64,000 bases of DNA, taken from assembly GCF_902506105.1 (NCBI RefSeq), contig NZ_LR733303.1:744001-808000 (forward strand). The letters are read 5' to 3'. Shown here one piece after another: positions 9,131-19,584 of this stretch. Numbering within the stretch: the first letter of the stretch is position 1; every line of letters starts with the position of its first letter. The position numbers and the translations under genes were made by a program. The notes below the pieces were generated by a model. That model was not told where the DNA came from. It was given only the letters and a program-made list of their open reading frames with translations, and made no database searches. The stretch comes from Aeromicrobium sp. 9AM. Lineage in GTDB: Bacteria > Actinomycetota > Actinomycetes > Propionibacteriales > Nocardioidaceae.

Positions 9131-10456
9131 TTGCGCGCATCACGTCTCGTCACTGCGGTCTTCGCCGCTCTGCTCTCGGGAGGACTGCTGGTCATCCCGC
9201 CGGCGAGCGGAGCCGGATCGGCCACCATCTCGGGCCGCATCACGGATGCGTCGGGCAAGCCGCTCGCCGGCATCACCGTCGCGATCTGGGACCGGAGCCG
9301 TGACGGCAGCCCGCCCGTCGCCGCCTACCGGGCGACATCGGCAGGCGACGGGACGTACTCGGTCGCCGTCGCGCCTGATGAGTACTTCGTGTGCGCCGGC
9401 GGCATCGTCGGCCAGGCGTTCCGCATCGACGAGAACACGGCCCCTGGCCCGATCACGGCTGCGGACCGGCGTCATGTCGGTGAGTGCTCCGGCGGCTCGT
9501 ACATCCCCCTGGACCTGGATGCCTGGGGCACCCCCTTCACCGTCGCCGCAGGCGCGACGGCGTCAGGCCGGAACCTCGCCCTCGACGACCCGGCGCGGAT
9601 CAGCGGCACCGTGCGAACGACCGGCGGCGCCCCGCTCGCGGCGGTCAGAGTCACGGCCACGGATGGCCCGCACCTCGAGAACCACGTCTACGACGTCGTC
9701 GAGTCCGCCATCACCGACGCTGCCGGGCACTACGTGATCGAGGCGCTGGTCCCCGGTGACCCGTTCTGCGTCGAGTTCAACGCGGCTGGCGATCTGGCGT
9801 ACTCCTCGACGGTCTGGGGTGGCAGCGGATCGGACTGCGACGAGGGAAGTCCGCACCTGCTCAGCTCGCGACCCGGTCAGGTGCACACCGGCGTGGACGC
9901 CACGCTGAAGCGGACGGCCCCGCCTCTCACGAACGTCGGCACCGCCTACTTCGTCGGCACTCCCAAGGTCGGCTACACGCTGGAGGGTCGCCCGGGCACA
10001 TGGAGCCCGGAGAACCCTGCCGTCACGTACGCCTGGTTCGACGGATCGAGGGCCCTCGGCACCGGTCCGACGTACGTCGTGAAGCCGGCCGAGCTGGGTC
10101 ACACCATCACCGTCAGTGCGACGGCCTCGGCGCCAGGACGCGCCCCGACCACGGTCGCCTGGACCAAGCCCGACAAAGTTGTCGCCGGGACGTTCTGGAT
10201 CGCCGGCAACCCCACAATCTCCGGGACGCTCAAGGTCGGCAAGATCCTGACGGCGAGTCCCAAGACGTCGGTCCCGACCGGCGCACGCACCTATCGCTGG
10301 CTCCGCAACGGCGTCGCGATCAGTGGAGCGACGAAGTCGACCTACAGGCTGGTCACGGCGGACAAGGGCAAGAAGGTGTCGGTGCGCGTCCACTACTCGC
10401 AGACCGCGTACGGCTCGACATCCCGGACGTCGCCCCGGACCGCCACGATCAGGTAG
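9131..10456 (+). CDS. Secreted protein with two carboxypeptidase-regulatory-like and two C-terminal Ig-like repeats
   Basis: 441 residues from a TTG start that opens a good signal peptide (LRASRLVTAVFAALLSGG, cut near PASGAG). Two related beta-sandwich repeats follow: ATISGRITDASGKPLAG at about 30 and ARISGTVRTTGGAPLAA at about 155. Each ends in an aromatic-Gly turn and a Cys-containing strand. The C-terminal part has two Ig-like repeats of the kind found in actinobacterial surface proteins (GTPKVGYTLEGRPGTWSP and GTLKVGKILTASPK, the latter ending RLVTADKGKKVSVRV). No catalytic motif, LPXTG or lipobox is present. It probably has an adhesive or structural role outside the cell. Confidence 0.75.
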   Translation: MRASRLVTAVFAALLSGGLLVIPPASGAGSATISGRITDASGKPLAGITVAIWDRSRDGSPPVAAYRATSAGDGTYSVAVAPDEYFVCAGGIVGQAFRIDENTAPGPITAADRRHVGECSGGSYIPLDLDAWGTPFTVAAGATASGRNLALDDPARISGTVRTTGGAPLAAVRVTATDGPHLENHVYDVVESAITDAAGHYVIEALVPGDPFCVEFNAAGDLAYSSTVWGGSGSDCDEGSPHLLSSRPGQVHTGVDATLKRTAPPLTNVGTAYFVGTPKVGYTLEGRPGTWSPENPAVTYAWFDGSRALGTGPTYVVKPAELGHTITVSATASAPGRAPTTVAWTKPDKVVAGTFWIAGNPTISGTLKVGKILTASPKTSVPTGARTYRWLRNGVAISGATKSTYRLVTADKGKKVSVRVHYSQTAYGSTSRTSPRTATIR

Positions 10457-10499
10457 CAGCAGGCTGGCGTTGGCACCGGCGCACTACGATGGGCGGGTC

Positions 10500-11963
10500 A
10501 TGAGCGCTGATCCGTCCCACCCCGCCGAGGCCCGGGACAACCCGATCGATCCGGACGAGCTCGCGGTCGCGCTCAAGGTCCTGGCCGCTGCCGAGCGGCT
10601 CGCCGAGGACGATGCGGACTACGTCGCCCTGCGGCGCGCCTGCGGCAAGTTCTACAAGAACGTCAAGAAGCACCGCCGCCTCGACAAGCGGGCCCAGGTG
10701 GCCGCCGCCGACCAGGCCGTCGTCGCCGCGACGGCGACCGGATCTCCGCGGCGCATCGACGACGAGACCGAGGGTCTGCCGCTCGTCTCGAACGCCGCCG
10801 GCGCCACCGCCGGCACCCTGCTCGTCGCCCGTCCCTGCTACATCTGCAAGCAGAAGTACACGATCGTCGACGCCTTCTATCACCAGCTCTGCCCCGACTG
10901 CGCCGCGCTCAACCGGTCCAAGCGTGACGCGCGCACGGATCTCACGGGCAAGCGCGCGCTGCTGACCGGCGGCCGGGCCAAGATCGGGATGTACATCGCG
11001 CTGCGGCTGCTTCGCGACGGCGCCCACACGACGATCACGACCCGCTTCCCGCACGACGCCGTGCGCCGCTTCACGGCGATGCCCGACAGCGCCGAGTGGA
11101 TCGACCGGCTCCGCATCGTCGGCATCGACCTGCGTGATCCCGCCCAGGTCGTCGGCCTGGCGGACTCGGTCGCCGAGCAGGGTCCACTCGACATCCTCAT
11201 CAACAACGCCGCGCAGACCGTACGACGGACACCCGGGGCGTACGCACCGCTGGCGGAGGCAGAGTCCGCGCCGCTGCCCGACGGGCCGCTGCCGGAGCTC
11301 CTGACCTTCGGCCACACGAGCGACGCCCACCCGGCCGCGCTGGTCGGGTCGGTGTCCGCGCACCCCGTCCTGGCCGGCGACGCACACACCGCCGAGGAGC
11401 TCACGTCGATGGCGCTGAGCGCCGGCTCGGCGGACCTCGAACGCATCGACGCCGGCGGCCTCGTGCCCGACACGGTCGACGTCAACAGCTGGACCCAGCG
11501 AGTGCACGAGGTCGATGCGCTCGAGCTCCTCGAGGTCCAGCTCTGCAACACGACCGCGCCGTTCATCCTCGTGAGCCGCCTGCGGCCGTCGATGGCGGCA
11601 TCGGAGGGCCGGCGTACGTACGTCGTGAACGTCTCGGCGATGGAGGGCCAGTTCAGCCGCCGCTACAAGGGGCCGGGCCATCCGCACACCAACATGGCCA
11701 AGGCGGCACTCAACATGCTGACCCGCACCAGCGCGGGGGAGATGCTCGAGCAGGACGGCATCTTGATGACCGCCGTCGACACCGGCTGGATCACCGACGA
11801 GCGACCGCACCCGACCAAGGTGCGGCTCGCCGAGGAGGGGTTCAAGGCACCCCTCGACCTGGTCGACGGTGCAGCCCGCGTCTACGACCCGATCATCCGG
11901 GGCGAGGCCGGCGAGGACATTCATGGCGTGTTCCTCAAGGACTACGAGCCGTCTCCGTGGTGA
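10500..11963 (+). CDS. SDR-family oxidoreductase with N-terminal zinc ribbon and atypical active site
   Basis: 487 residues, far longer than a classical SDR. Residues 1-105 are helical and charged. A zinc-ribbon-like pattern follows: Cys113-x2-Cys116-x14-Cys131-x2-Cys134. The Rossmann domain begins with LLTGGRAKIGMYIALRLL and includes ILINNAAQTVRR. A long insert (about residues 245-340) precedes NTTAPFILVSRL. In the catalytic region NVSAMEGQF carries the Ser, but the residue four before Lys401 (TNMAK) is Thr397, where classical SDRs have Tyr. It may still bind NAD(P) without standard chemistry. The ATG at 10500 begins the recognisable protein; the stop overlaps the next gene. Confidence 0.8.
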   Translation: MSADPSHPAEARDNPIDPDELAVALKVLAAAERLAEDDADYVALRRACGKFYKNVKKHRRLDKRAQVAAADQAVVAATATGSPRRIDDETEGLPLVSNAAGATAGTLLVARPCYICKQKYTIVDAFYHQLCPDCAALNRSKRDARTDLTGKRALLTGGRAKIGMYIALRLLRDGAHTTITTRFPHDAVRRFTAMPDSAEWIDRLRIVGIDLRDPAQVVGLADSVAEQGPLDILINNAAQTVRRTPGAYAPLAEAESAPLPDGPLPELLTFGHTSDAHPAALVGSVSAHPVLAGDAHTAEELTSMALSAGSADLERIDAGGLVPDTVDVNSWTQRVHEVDALELLEVQLCNTTAPFILVSRLRPSMAASEGRRTYVVNVSAMEGQFSRRYKGPGHPHTNMAKAALNMLTRTSAGEMLEQDGILMTAVDTGWITDERPHPTKVRLAEEGFKAPLDLVDGAARVYDPIIRGEAGEDIHGVFLKDYEPSPW

Positions 11964-12583
11964 CCAACGAGGAGATCCTGCGGTCCCAGTGGGCCGCGCT
12001 TCGCAGGTGGATCGAGTCCTCCGGCCTGCTGCAGCACGCGCAGGAGCAGAGCGTGCTGGAGGCCTGGAACGTCCACGAGCTCGTCACGCACCTCGGCCGC
12101 TCGTTCCTCGACGTGCCACTCCTGGGTCCGGCCCCCGGGGCCGAGCCGCGAACCCTCCGCGAGTTCATCTCCGACTACGGCGCGGCATCACGCGAGATCG
12201 CCGACGGGACCAAGCAGCTGGCGCGCTCGTTCTCCGGTGATGTCCTCGCCGGCATCGACAACTGCGCCCGCATCGGCTTCCGGGCGCTCGACGCGCTCCG
12301 CACCGACGTCGTCCGCGGTCCGCGCGGCGCCATCACCCGCGATGACTTCATCCTCACCAGGGTGATCGAGCTGGTCGTGCACGGCGACGACCTCGCCCGC
12401 TCGGTGCCGGCGATCGAGGCTCCACCGCTGCTCGACGTCTCACGCGCTGCCGTCTCCGGCGCGCTCGTCAAGGCGTACGTCGAGGTCACCGGCCGCGAGC
12501 CCGAGATCGGCGACCACCTCGTCTGGATCCGGGCCGCTACAGGCCGCACGCCCTCGGAGGACGAGGCGCTTCCCCTGCTGTGA
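11960..12583 (+). CDS. Maleylpyruvate isomerase-family (mycothiol-dependent, DinB-like) protein
   Basis: 207 residues. The N-terminal helix bundle (WAALRRWIESSGLLQ, then WNVHELVTHLGRS) matches the DinB/MDMPI fold, in which metal-binding histidines lie in helices. The region VIELVVHGDDLARSV supplies the second conserved His-Gly-Asp-Asp, a hallmark of this actinobacterial family. Family members use mycothiol or act as metal-dependent transferases or isomerases; no substrate can be given. The GTG at 11960 overlaps the SDR stop by 4 bp (GTGA); an adjacent GTG at 11957 is equally possible. The coupling suggests a joint role with the zinc-ribbon SDR. Confidence 0.75.
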   Translation: MTNEEILRSQWAALRRWIESSGLLQHAQEQSVLEAWNVHELVTHLGRSFLDVPLLGPAPGAEPRTLREFISDYGAASREIADGTKQLARSFSGDVLAGIDNCARIGFRALDALRTDVVRGPRGAITRDDFILTRVIELVVHGDDLARSVPAIEAPPLLDVSRAAVSGALVKAYVEVTGREPEIGDHLVWIRAATGRTPSEDEALPLL

Positions 12584-12587
12584 ACGC

Positions 12588-12623
12588 ACGTCGGCCCGGA
12601 GAGCACGCTCTCCGGGCCGACGT
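12588..12623. terminator. Strong bidirectional terminator hairpin
   Basis: A perfect 16-bp stem (ACGTCGGCCCGGAGAG at 12588-12603, complement at 12608-12623) closes a CACG loop. It sits between two convergent genes, 4 bp after one stop and 12 bp from the other. There is no T tract, as is common in high-GC actinobacteria. Confidence 0.8.
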
Positions 12624-12634
12624 GGTGCTGGTGG

Positions 12635-12940
12635 TTACGGCTTGGCGCACTTCTCGACATCGCCGGCGATCGCGTCGCGTGCCTTGTTGTCGGCCTTGGT
12701 GGGCTTGAAGTCCTCGTCCTGCTCCTTCAGCGCCTTGACGGCCTTGTCGGACAGCTTGGAGTCGACGATGGCCTCGGCGATGCAGTCGGCCTGCTTCTTG
12801 GTGAGCTTCAGCCCGAAGACGTTGTCCTTCTTGGAGAACTCCTTCGACAGGTCGCCCTTGCTCGGGCGGTCGCCGCCGCCTCCGCACGCGCTGAGCGAGA
12901 GAGCCGCGACAACGGCTACGGCGGTGAGTGTCTTCTTCAT
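12635..12940 (-). CDS. Small secreted lipoprotein, function unknown
   Basis: 101 residues. MKKTLTAVAVVAALSLSAC is a lipoprotein signal with lipobox LSAC (Cys19). The mature part is about 80 residues, Lys-rich and helical, with two further cysteines (ADCIAEAI and VEKCAKP). These match the pattern of small actinobacterial secreted proteins that place one Cys early and one at the C-terminus, likely forming a disulfide. The ATG at 12940 has a clear AAAGGA ribosome site seven bases upstream. I do not recognise a specific family. It is transcribed away from the ilvB leader promoter. Confidence 0.75.
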   Translation of the reverse strand: MKKTLTAVAVVAALSLSACGGGGDRPSKGDLSKEFSKKDNVFGLKLTKKQADCIAEAIVDSKLSDKAVKALKEQDEDFKPTKADNKARDAIAGDVEKCAKP

Positions 12941-13105
12941 GTAGATGTCCTTTGGGAGCTGCCCGCGTCGATGACGCGGATCGTCAGGGCCAACATCGTG
13001 CCAGTCTGCCGACGGCCTGTCAGACGGTGCAGGATTTTGGTGACGCAATGTGACGAGCGCGACTCATCGCTGTGGTCCACATGTTGGTACTTCTCGTCTC
13101 ACCAC

Positions 13106-13134
13106 TTGACCATCCCACGACCGGGGACGAGACT
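13106..13134 (+). promoter_or_regulatory. Promoter of the ilvB leader and ilvBNC operon
   Basis: TTGACC (13106-13111) and GAGACT (13129-13134) are separated by exactly 17 bp, close to a sigma-70-type consensus. The -10 ends six bases before the GTG of the leader peptide at 13141, so the transcript would begin almost at that start codon. The stretch 12941-13105 between this promoter and the divergent lipoprotein shows nothing else I can name. Confidence 0.7.
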
Positions 13135-13140
13135 GAACGC

Positions 13141-13173
13141 GTGCATGCAGAGATTCTTGTAGTACCCCGCTGA
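13141..13173 (+). CDS. ilvB leader peptide (branched-chain attenuator)
   Basis: Ten codons starting with [13 protein letters not shown] then TGA. Four consecutive codons specify Ile, Leu, Val, Val (13153-13164), exactly the end products of the ilvBNC pathway. Starvation for any of them should stall the leading ribosome here. A hairpin with a T tract begins 28 bases after the stop. The peptide resembles the ilvB leaders described in other actinobacteria in principle; the sequence itself is too short to compare. The start codon lies at the expected transcription start, so it would be read leaderlessly. Confidence 0.8.
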   Translation: MHAEILVVPR

Positions 13174-13201
13174 CGCGATGGCCTGATCCGGCCCCGCGTC
13201 T

Positions 13202-13234
13202 CCCTCGAATGCCTCACGGCCGAGGGATTTTTTT
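13202..13234 (+). terminator. Attenuator terminator before ilvB
   Basis: Arms CCCTCG (13202-13207) and CGAGGG (13221-13226) extend inward through GCC/GGC around TCAC, with an AAT bulge. The stem is followed by seven T (13228-13234). This is the clearest intrinsic terminator in the window, and it sits 59 bases upstream of the ilvB ATG inside the transcript. It should end transcription when branched-chain aminoacyl-tRNAs are abundant. Confidence 0.85.
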
Positions 13235-13292
13235 ATGCGAACAGCCGGGTCACCGAACGACATACGATGGACCGAAACCGAAGGACAACATC

Positions 13293-15059
13293 ATGACCGA
13301 GCAGCTCACGGGGGCCCAGAGCCTCGTGCGGGCGCTGGAGCACGCCGAGGTGGACACGATCTTCGGCATCCCGGGCGGCGCGATCCTGCCCGCGTACGAC
13401 CCGCTCTTCGACTCAGAGAAGATCCGGCACATCCTCGTGCGCCACGAGCAGGGTGCCGGCCACGCCGCGCAGGGCTACGCCATGGTCACCGGCAAGGTCG
13501 GCGTCTGCATGGCGACCTCCGGCCCGGGCGCGACCAACCTCGTCACGGCGATCGCCGATGCCCACATGGACTCGGTCCCGATCGTCGCGATCACGGGCCA
13601 GGTGCCCAGCGGGGCGATCGGCTCGGACGCCTTCCAGGAGGCCGACATCCGCGGCATCACGATGCCGATCACCAAGCACAGCTTCCTCGTGACCGACGCC
13701 GACGAGATCCCGCTGGTCATCGCCGAGGCGTTCCACATCGCCAGCACCGGCCGGCCCGGTCCCGTCCTCGTCGACATCGCCAAGGACGCGCTGCAGGCGC
13801 AGACCACGTTCACCTGGCCGACCGAGCTCGCCCTGCCCGGCTACCGGCCCACGACGCGTCCTCACGGCAAGCAGGTCCGCGAGGCCGCGCGCCTGATCGC
13901 GGCGGCCGAGCGCCCGGTGCTGTACGTCGGCGGCGGCGTGATCAAGGCCGAGGCGGCGGCTGAGCTCAAGGTCCTCGCCGAGATGACCCAGATCCCGGTC
14001 GTCACGACGCTCATGGCTCGCGGCGCCTTCCCGGACTCCCACGAGCTGCACCTCGGCATGCCCGGCATGCACGGCACCGTCGCGGCTGTCGCGGCGCTGC
14101 AGAAGAGCGACCTGTTGATCTCGCTGGGCGCCCGGTTCGACGACCGGGTCACCGGCCACCTGCCGTCGTTCGCGCCGCTGGCCAAGATCATCCACGCCGA
14201 CATCGACCCGGCCGAGATCTCCAAGAACCGCACGGCCGACGTCCCGATCGTGGGCGACTGCCGTGAGGTCATCGCCGACCTCATCGCGACCCTGCAGAAG
14301 CAGGCGGCCGAGGACGGCGTCGAGGGCGGCTTCGCGGCGTGGAAGGCCCAGATGCTGGGCATCAAGGAGCGCTACCCGGTCGGCTACGACAAGCCCGAGA
14401 AGGGTCTCGCCCCGCAGACCGTCATCGAGCGCATCAGCGCGATCGCCGGTCCGGAGGCGACCTACACCGCGGGTGTCGGGCAGCACCAGATGTGGGCCGC
14501 GCACTACGTCGACTTCGAGCGCCCGCGCCAGTGGCTCAACTCCGGTGGCGCCGGCACGATGGGTTACGCCCTGCCGGCCGCGATGGGCGCCCAGGTCGGG
14601 CTCCCCGGCACCGTTGTCTGGGCGATCGACGGCGACGGCTGCTTCCAGATGACCAACCAGGAGCTCGCGACCTGTGCGATCGAGGGCATCCCGATCAAGG
14701 TCGCGGTCATCAACAACTCCTCGCTCGGGATGGTCCGCCAGTGGCAGACCCTGCTCTACGAAGGTCGCTACTCCAACACCGACCTCAACACCGGTCCGGA
14801 GTCGATCGGGGCGCGACGCATCCCCGACTTCCTCAAGCTCGCAGAGGCGTACGGCTGTGTCGGCCTCCGCTGCGAGAGCGAGGAGGACCTCGACGCGACG
14901 ATCGAGAAGGCCATGGCCATCACCGACCGCCCGGTCGTGATCGACTTCGTCGTCGAGCGCGACGCGATGGTGTGGCCGATGGTCCACGCCGGCACGAGCA
15001 ACGACGCCATCCAGATCGCCCGCGACCTGGCCCCGCAGTGGGACGAGGAGGACCTCTGA
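13293..15059 (+). CDS. ilvB: Acetolactate synthase, large (catalytic) subunit
   Basis: 588 residues. The ThDP-dependent enzyme condenses pyruvate with pyruvate or 2-ketobutyrate, the first common step to valine, leucine and isoleucine. The catalytic Glu lies in [15 protein letters not shown]. The ThDP motif runs from [16 protein letters not shown] to [13 protein letters not shown], and the FAD-binding middle domain includes [11 protein letters not shown]. The ATG at 13293 is chosen for the AAGGA ribosome site nine bases before it and for the family start ([16 protein letters not shown]). ilvN follows after one base and ilvC after that. Expression is expected to depend on the upstream leader. 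Confidence 0.98.
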   Translation: MTEQLTGAQSLVRALEHAEVDTIFGIPGGAILPAYDPLFDSEKIRHILVRHEQGAGHAAQGYAMVTGKVGVCMATSGPGATNLVTAIADAHMDSVPIVAITGQVPSGAIGSDAFQEADIRGITMPITKHSFLVTDADEIPLVIAEAFHIASTGRPGPVLVDIAKDALQAQTTFTWPTELALPGYRPTTRPHGKQVREAARLIAAAERPVLYVGGGVIKAEAAAELKVLAEMTQIPVVTTLMARGAFPDSHELHLGMPGMHGTVAAVAALQKSDLLISLGARFDDRVTGHLPSFAPLAKIIHADIDPAEISKNRTADVPIVGDCREVIADLIATLQKQAAEDGVEGGFAAWKAQMLGIKERYPVGYDKPEKGLAPQTVIERISAIAGPEATYTAGVGQHQMWAAHYVDFERPRQWLNSGGAGTMGYALPAAMGAQVGLPGTVVWAIDGDGCFQMTNQELATCAIEGIPIKVAVINNSSLGMVRQWQTLLYEGRYSNTDLNTGPESIGARRIPDFLKLAEAYGCVGLRCESEEDLDATIEKAMAITDRPVVIDFVVERDAMVWPMVHAGTSNDAIQIARDLAPQWDEEDL

Positions 15060-15060
15060 C

Positions 15061-16639
<1,579 letters not shown>

Positions 16640-16655
16640 CCACAGCTCGAGCGAC

Positions 16656-16687
16656 AGGGGCGTCACCGCATCAGCGGTGACGCCCCT
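16656..16687 (+). terminator. Terminator of the ilvBNC operon
   Basis: A 14-bp perfect stem AGGGGCGTCACCGC / GCGGTGACGCCCCT around ATCA, 17 bases after the ilvC stop. It is followed by TCGTCG rather than a T run. Confidence 0.8.
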
Positions 16688-16782
16688 TCGTCGTCCGGTA
16701 CGCGTGTGGAGTTCAGCCGCTCCTCGCCTGGTGTTCGTCCCGGCGCCGACAGTCGGTCGCCATCGGCGACTTGGCTCGAGGC

Positions 16783-18030
16783 ATGAATCGACTCCAGCAC
16801 TTGATCACCAACCGCGCGCTTCGCCGTGTCCTCACCGGCGGGGCCGCTGTCGCCCTCGCGGCAGCCGTGGTCTCGCCGGCCGCAGCCTCGGCTCATCGGG
16901 GCCACGACCACCCGAGCTCCTACGACGGCCCCCGGCTGCTGGCCCGGGCCCTCCTGTCCGCGGACTACCAGGCGGCCGGCCCGCCGTCGGGCGCCCTGGC
17001 GACTCCGGCCAACGGGCGGAAGGGCCCGTTCCCCGGACAGGTGATCCCCGGCTTCTCCGCCGCGATCGACAACGGCGACGGCACCTTCTGGGCGCAGCCG
17101 GACAACGGCTTCGGTGCCAAGGGCAACTCGGCCGACTTCCTGCTCCGGCTCTACCTCGTCAAGCCGCAGTGGAAGACCGCCAAGGGCGGTGCCGGCAAGG
17201 TCACGGTGCTGCGTCACATCACGCTGTCCGACCCGCGCCACACGATCGACTTCCCGATCGTCAACGAGACCGGCAACGGTCGGCAGCTGACCGGCGACGA
17301 CTTCGACATCGAGTCGGTCCAGCGCGGCCACGACGGATCGTTCTGGATCGGCGACGAGTTCGGCCCGTTCCTGCTGCACGCGGACTCCCGAGGCCGCCTG
17401 CTCTCGGCCGCGGTGCCGTTCCCGCTCGGCATGTCGCCACAGAACCCGCTCCTCGGCGGCACGCAGCCCAACGTCCAGCGCAGTGGCGGATTCGAGGCCA
17501 TGGCGGCGTCCAAGGACGGTCGCTACCTCTACCCGATCGTCGAGAGCGCTCTGGTCGACGATTCGGACAAGCTCCGCCGCGTCATCTCCGAGTTCGACAC
17601 GCGTACGGGCCGCTACACGGGGAAGACGTGGAACTATCACGTCGACGTCGAGGCCAACTCCGCCGCTGACGCCCAGATGATCCAACCGGGTGTGCTGCTG
17701 GTCCTCGAGCGTGACAACTTCGACGGTGCCGCCGCTGCGACGAAGCGGGTGTACAAGGTCAAGCTCGGCAAGCCCGGCATCAGCCGGCCTCTCGCGAAGT
17801 CTCTCTTCGTGGACCTGCTGAAGATCTCCGACCGTCGCGGCATCAGCAACGGCGGCGGTTGGGGCACCGGCGCCCAGTTCTCGTTCGGCTTCCAGTCGGT
17901 CGAGACGCTCGTCCCGCTGTCGCACGGCCGCCTGCTCATCGCCAACGACAACAACTACCCGGGCAACTCCGCACGATTCCCCGGCACGCCGGACGACACC
18001 GAGATGATCATCATCAATCCCGGAAAGTGA
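16783..18030 (+). CDS. Secreted phytase-like esterase (esterase-like activity of phytase family)
   Basis: 415 residues. The signal peptide spans about residues 1-40 with twin basic residues (LRRVLTGGAAVALAAAV) and ends near AASAH. The mature domain matches the beta-propeller phytase-like family: IPGFSAAIDNGDGTFWAQPDNGFG, DDFDIESVQRGHDGSFWIGD, and GFEAMAASKDGRYLYPIVE, rich in acidic residues suited to calcium binding. Proteins of this family cleave phosphate esters outside the cell; the natural substrate is unknown. The start is the ATG at 16783; a TTG at 16771 would add four residues. It ends in a bidirectional hairpin. Confidence 0.85.
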   Translation: MNRLQHLITNRALRRVLTGGAAVALAAAVVSPAAASAHRGHDHPSSYDGPRLLARALLSADYQAAGPPSGALATPANGRKGPFPGQVIPGFSAAIDNGDGTFWAQPDNGFGAKGNSADFLLRLYLVKPQWKTAKGGAGKVTVLRHITLSDPRHTIDFPIVNETGNGRQLTGDDFDIESVQRGHDGSFWIGDEFGPFLLHADSRGRLLSAAVPFPLGMSPQNPLLGGTQPNVQRSGGFEAMAASKDGRYLYPIVESALVDDSDKLRRVISEFDTRTGRYTGKTWNYHVDVEANSAADAQMIQPGVLLVLERDNFDGAAAATKRVYKVKLGKPGISRPLAKSLFVDLLKISDRRGISNGGGWGTGAQFSFGFQSVETLVPLSHGRLLIANDNNYPGNSARFPGTPDDTEMIIINPGK

Positions 18031-18040
18031 TCCCGTGGCC

Positions 18041-18072
18041 ACGCTGGGAGTGGGATGTCCCGCTCCCAGCGT
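18041..18072. terminator. Bidirectional terminator
   Basis: ACGCTGGGAG (18041-18050) pairs with CTCCCAGCGT (18063-18072), with an inner GGG/CCC continuation. It separates the convergent esterase and MocR genes. Confidence 0.75.
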
Positions 18073-18075
18073 CGG

Positions 18076-19524
18076 TCAGGCGATGAGCTCGAGGACGTCG
18101 GTTCGTTGGCGGCGGGCGTCATGACCGGTGTTGGCGACCACGTCGTCGTACGCCAGGCGCAGCCGCCGGACCGCCTCGGTCAACGTCTCGTGCGACTGCG
18201 TGAAAGGCAGCCGGAGGTGGCGTTCGCCGGCCGTTCCGGCGTGACTGAAGAAGCGCGGTCCGGGGGTCAGCAGCAGGCCGTGTCCGCTGGCGGCCGTGGT
18301 CAGCCGCGACGACATGCGATCGGGGAGCGTGACCCAGAGGTTGAGGCCACCCGGGGGACAAGGGGCCTTGATGTCAGGCAGCTCGCGGGCGAGCTCCGCG
18401 AGCAGGTGGTCGCGGGCCGCCCGCAACCGCGCTCGTCCGGCCGCTGCGGTCTGTCCCCCCTCGGAGAGCAGCTCGGCGAAGACGAGCTGGTCGAACGCCG
18501 ACGAGCCGATGTCGTCCATCATGCGGGCCTGGATGATCGGCATGATCGCAGCCTTGGGTGCGCGTATCCAGCCGACCCGGAGGCCACCCCAGAACGACTT
18601 GGAGGACGACCCGATCAGGAGGGCGCGGGGGCTGTACGTCGCAAAGACCGGCGGGAGCTCGACGCCGTCGAGGTTCATCTCGCGCAGTGACTCGTCCACG
18701 ACCGGCACAACGTCGTGGCGACGCATCTCGTACGCCCAGGCACCCCGCTCGGCGTCACTCATGACGGCTCCCGTCGGGTTGTGGAAGTCCGGCACGAGGT
18801 ATGCCGCGCGGTGTGGCGACCCGTCGAGCGAGGCCCGCAGGGCAGTGGGACTCCACGGCCGGTCGTCGATCGGCAGGGGAGTCAACCGGCCGCCTGCCGC
18901 CACGAACGACTCGTGGGCGTGCGGATAGCTGAGGCCCTCGACCACGACCCGCTGTCCGGGGCCCAGCAGAGTACGGGCCAGCAGCGAGACCGCGCCCATC
19001 GCGCCGGCGGTCACGATGATCTGGTCCGGGTCGGTCGGCAGACCGCCGTCGGTGTAGTGCTGGGCGAGGGCTTCCCGCAGGACGGGCAAGCCGTCGGGCA
19101 GGTAGCCCGTCGTCGACAGCAGGCCCGGCAGCTTCTCGGCGGCTGCCTCGAACGCGCGGGCCAGTCCGGGTGGGCCGACCGGAGCCGAGTACGTCAGGGC
19201 GATCGTGTCCGCGTCGTCCGGGGTCATGATCACGCTGCTGGCGTTGGAGACGGCCATGGGCAGATGGACGATGCTGCCCGAGCCCTGTCGCGAGACCAGC
19301 AGACCCGAGTCGCGCAGCTCGGCGTACGCCCGGCTCGTCGTCGTGCGACTGACCCCCATGGCCGTGGCGAGCTCGCGCTCGGACGGCAGTCGGCTGCCGT
19401 CGAGAATCCGGCCGTCGATCGCCAGGAGCCGGATGCGGTCGGCAATCTCGCGATAGGCAGGGCCGGCGAAGTCCTTTGGGCCGAGGAGGGTGGCAAGCGT
19501 TGCAGCGGCAAGTGAAGTTGTCAC
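18076..19524 (-). CDS. MocR-type GntR/aminotransferase regulator, YczR-like
   Basis: 482 residues in two domains. A winged-helix GntR DNA-binding part (SRLPSERELATAMGVSRTTTSRAY, about residues 40-75) is fused to a fold-type I aminotransferase-like domain. The PLP lysine is visible in SSSKSFWGGLRVGW, with the Asp/Asn/Tyr sites FHNPTGAVMS and DESLREMNLDG. Such proteins are PLP-binding transcription factors. The gene is divergent from a yczE homologue, the arrangement described for the YczR subgroup, so it probably regulates that gene. It begins with GTG and ends at a terminator. The effector is unknown. Confidence 0.88.
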   Translation of the reverse strand: MTTSLAAATLATLLGPKDFAGPAYREIADRIRLLAIDGRILDGSRLPSERELATAMGVSRTTTSRAYAELRDSGLLVSRQGSGSIVHLPMAVSNASSVIMTPDDADTIALTYSAPVGPPGLARAFEAAAEKLPGLLSTTGYLPDGLPVLREALAQHYTDGGLPTDPDQIIVTAGAMGAVSLLARTLLGPGQRVVVEGLSYPHAHESFVAAGGRLTPLPIDDRPWSPTALRASLDGSPHRAAYLVPDFHNPTGAVMSDAERGAWAYEMRRHDVVPVVDESLREMNLDGVELPPVFATYSPRALLIGSSSKSFWGGLRVGWIRAPKAAIMPIIQARMMDDIGSSAFDQLVFAELLSEGGQTAAAGRARLRAARDHLLAELARELPDIKAPCPPGGLNLWVTLPDRMSSRLTTAASGHGLLLTPGPRFFSHAGTAGERHLRLPFTQSHETLTEAVRRLRLAYDDVVANTGHDARRQRTDVLELIA

Positions 19525-19541
19525 AAGGCCACTGTTTCACA

Positions 19542-19578
19542 ATTGGCTATGTATTTACAGGCCAATCGGGCGCAATCT
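19542..19578. promoter_or_regulatory. Divergent MocR/yczE control region
   Basis: ATTGGC (19542-19547) and GCCAAT (19561-19566) form a spaced inverted repeat between the two divergent starts. A CAATCT -10-like box (19573-19578) ends six bases before the ATG of the small membrane ORF. The repeat is a candidate MocR binding site. Confidence 0.5.
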
Positions 19579-19584
19579 GGATAC

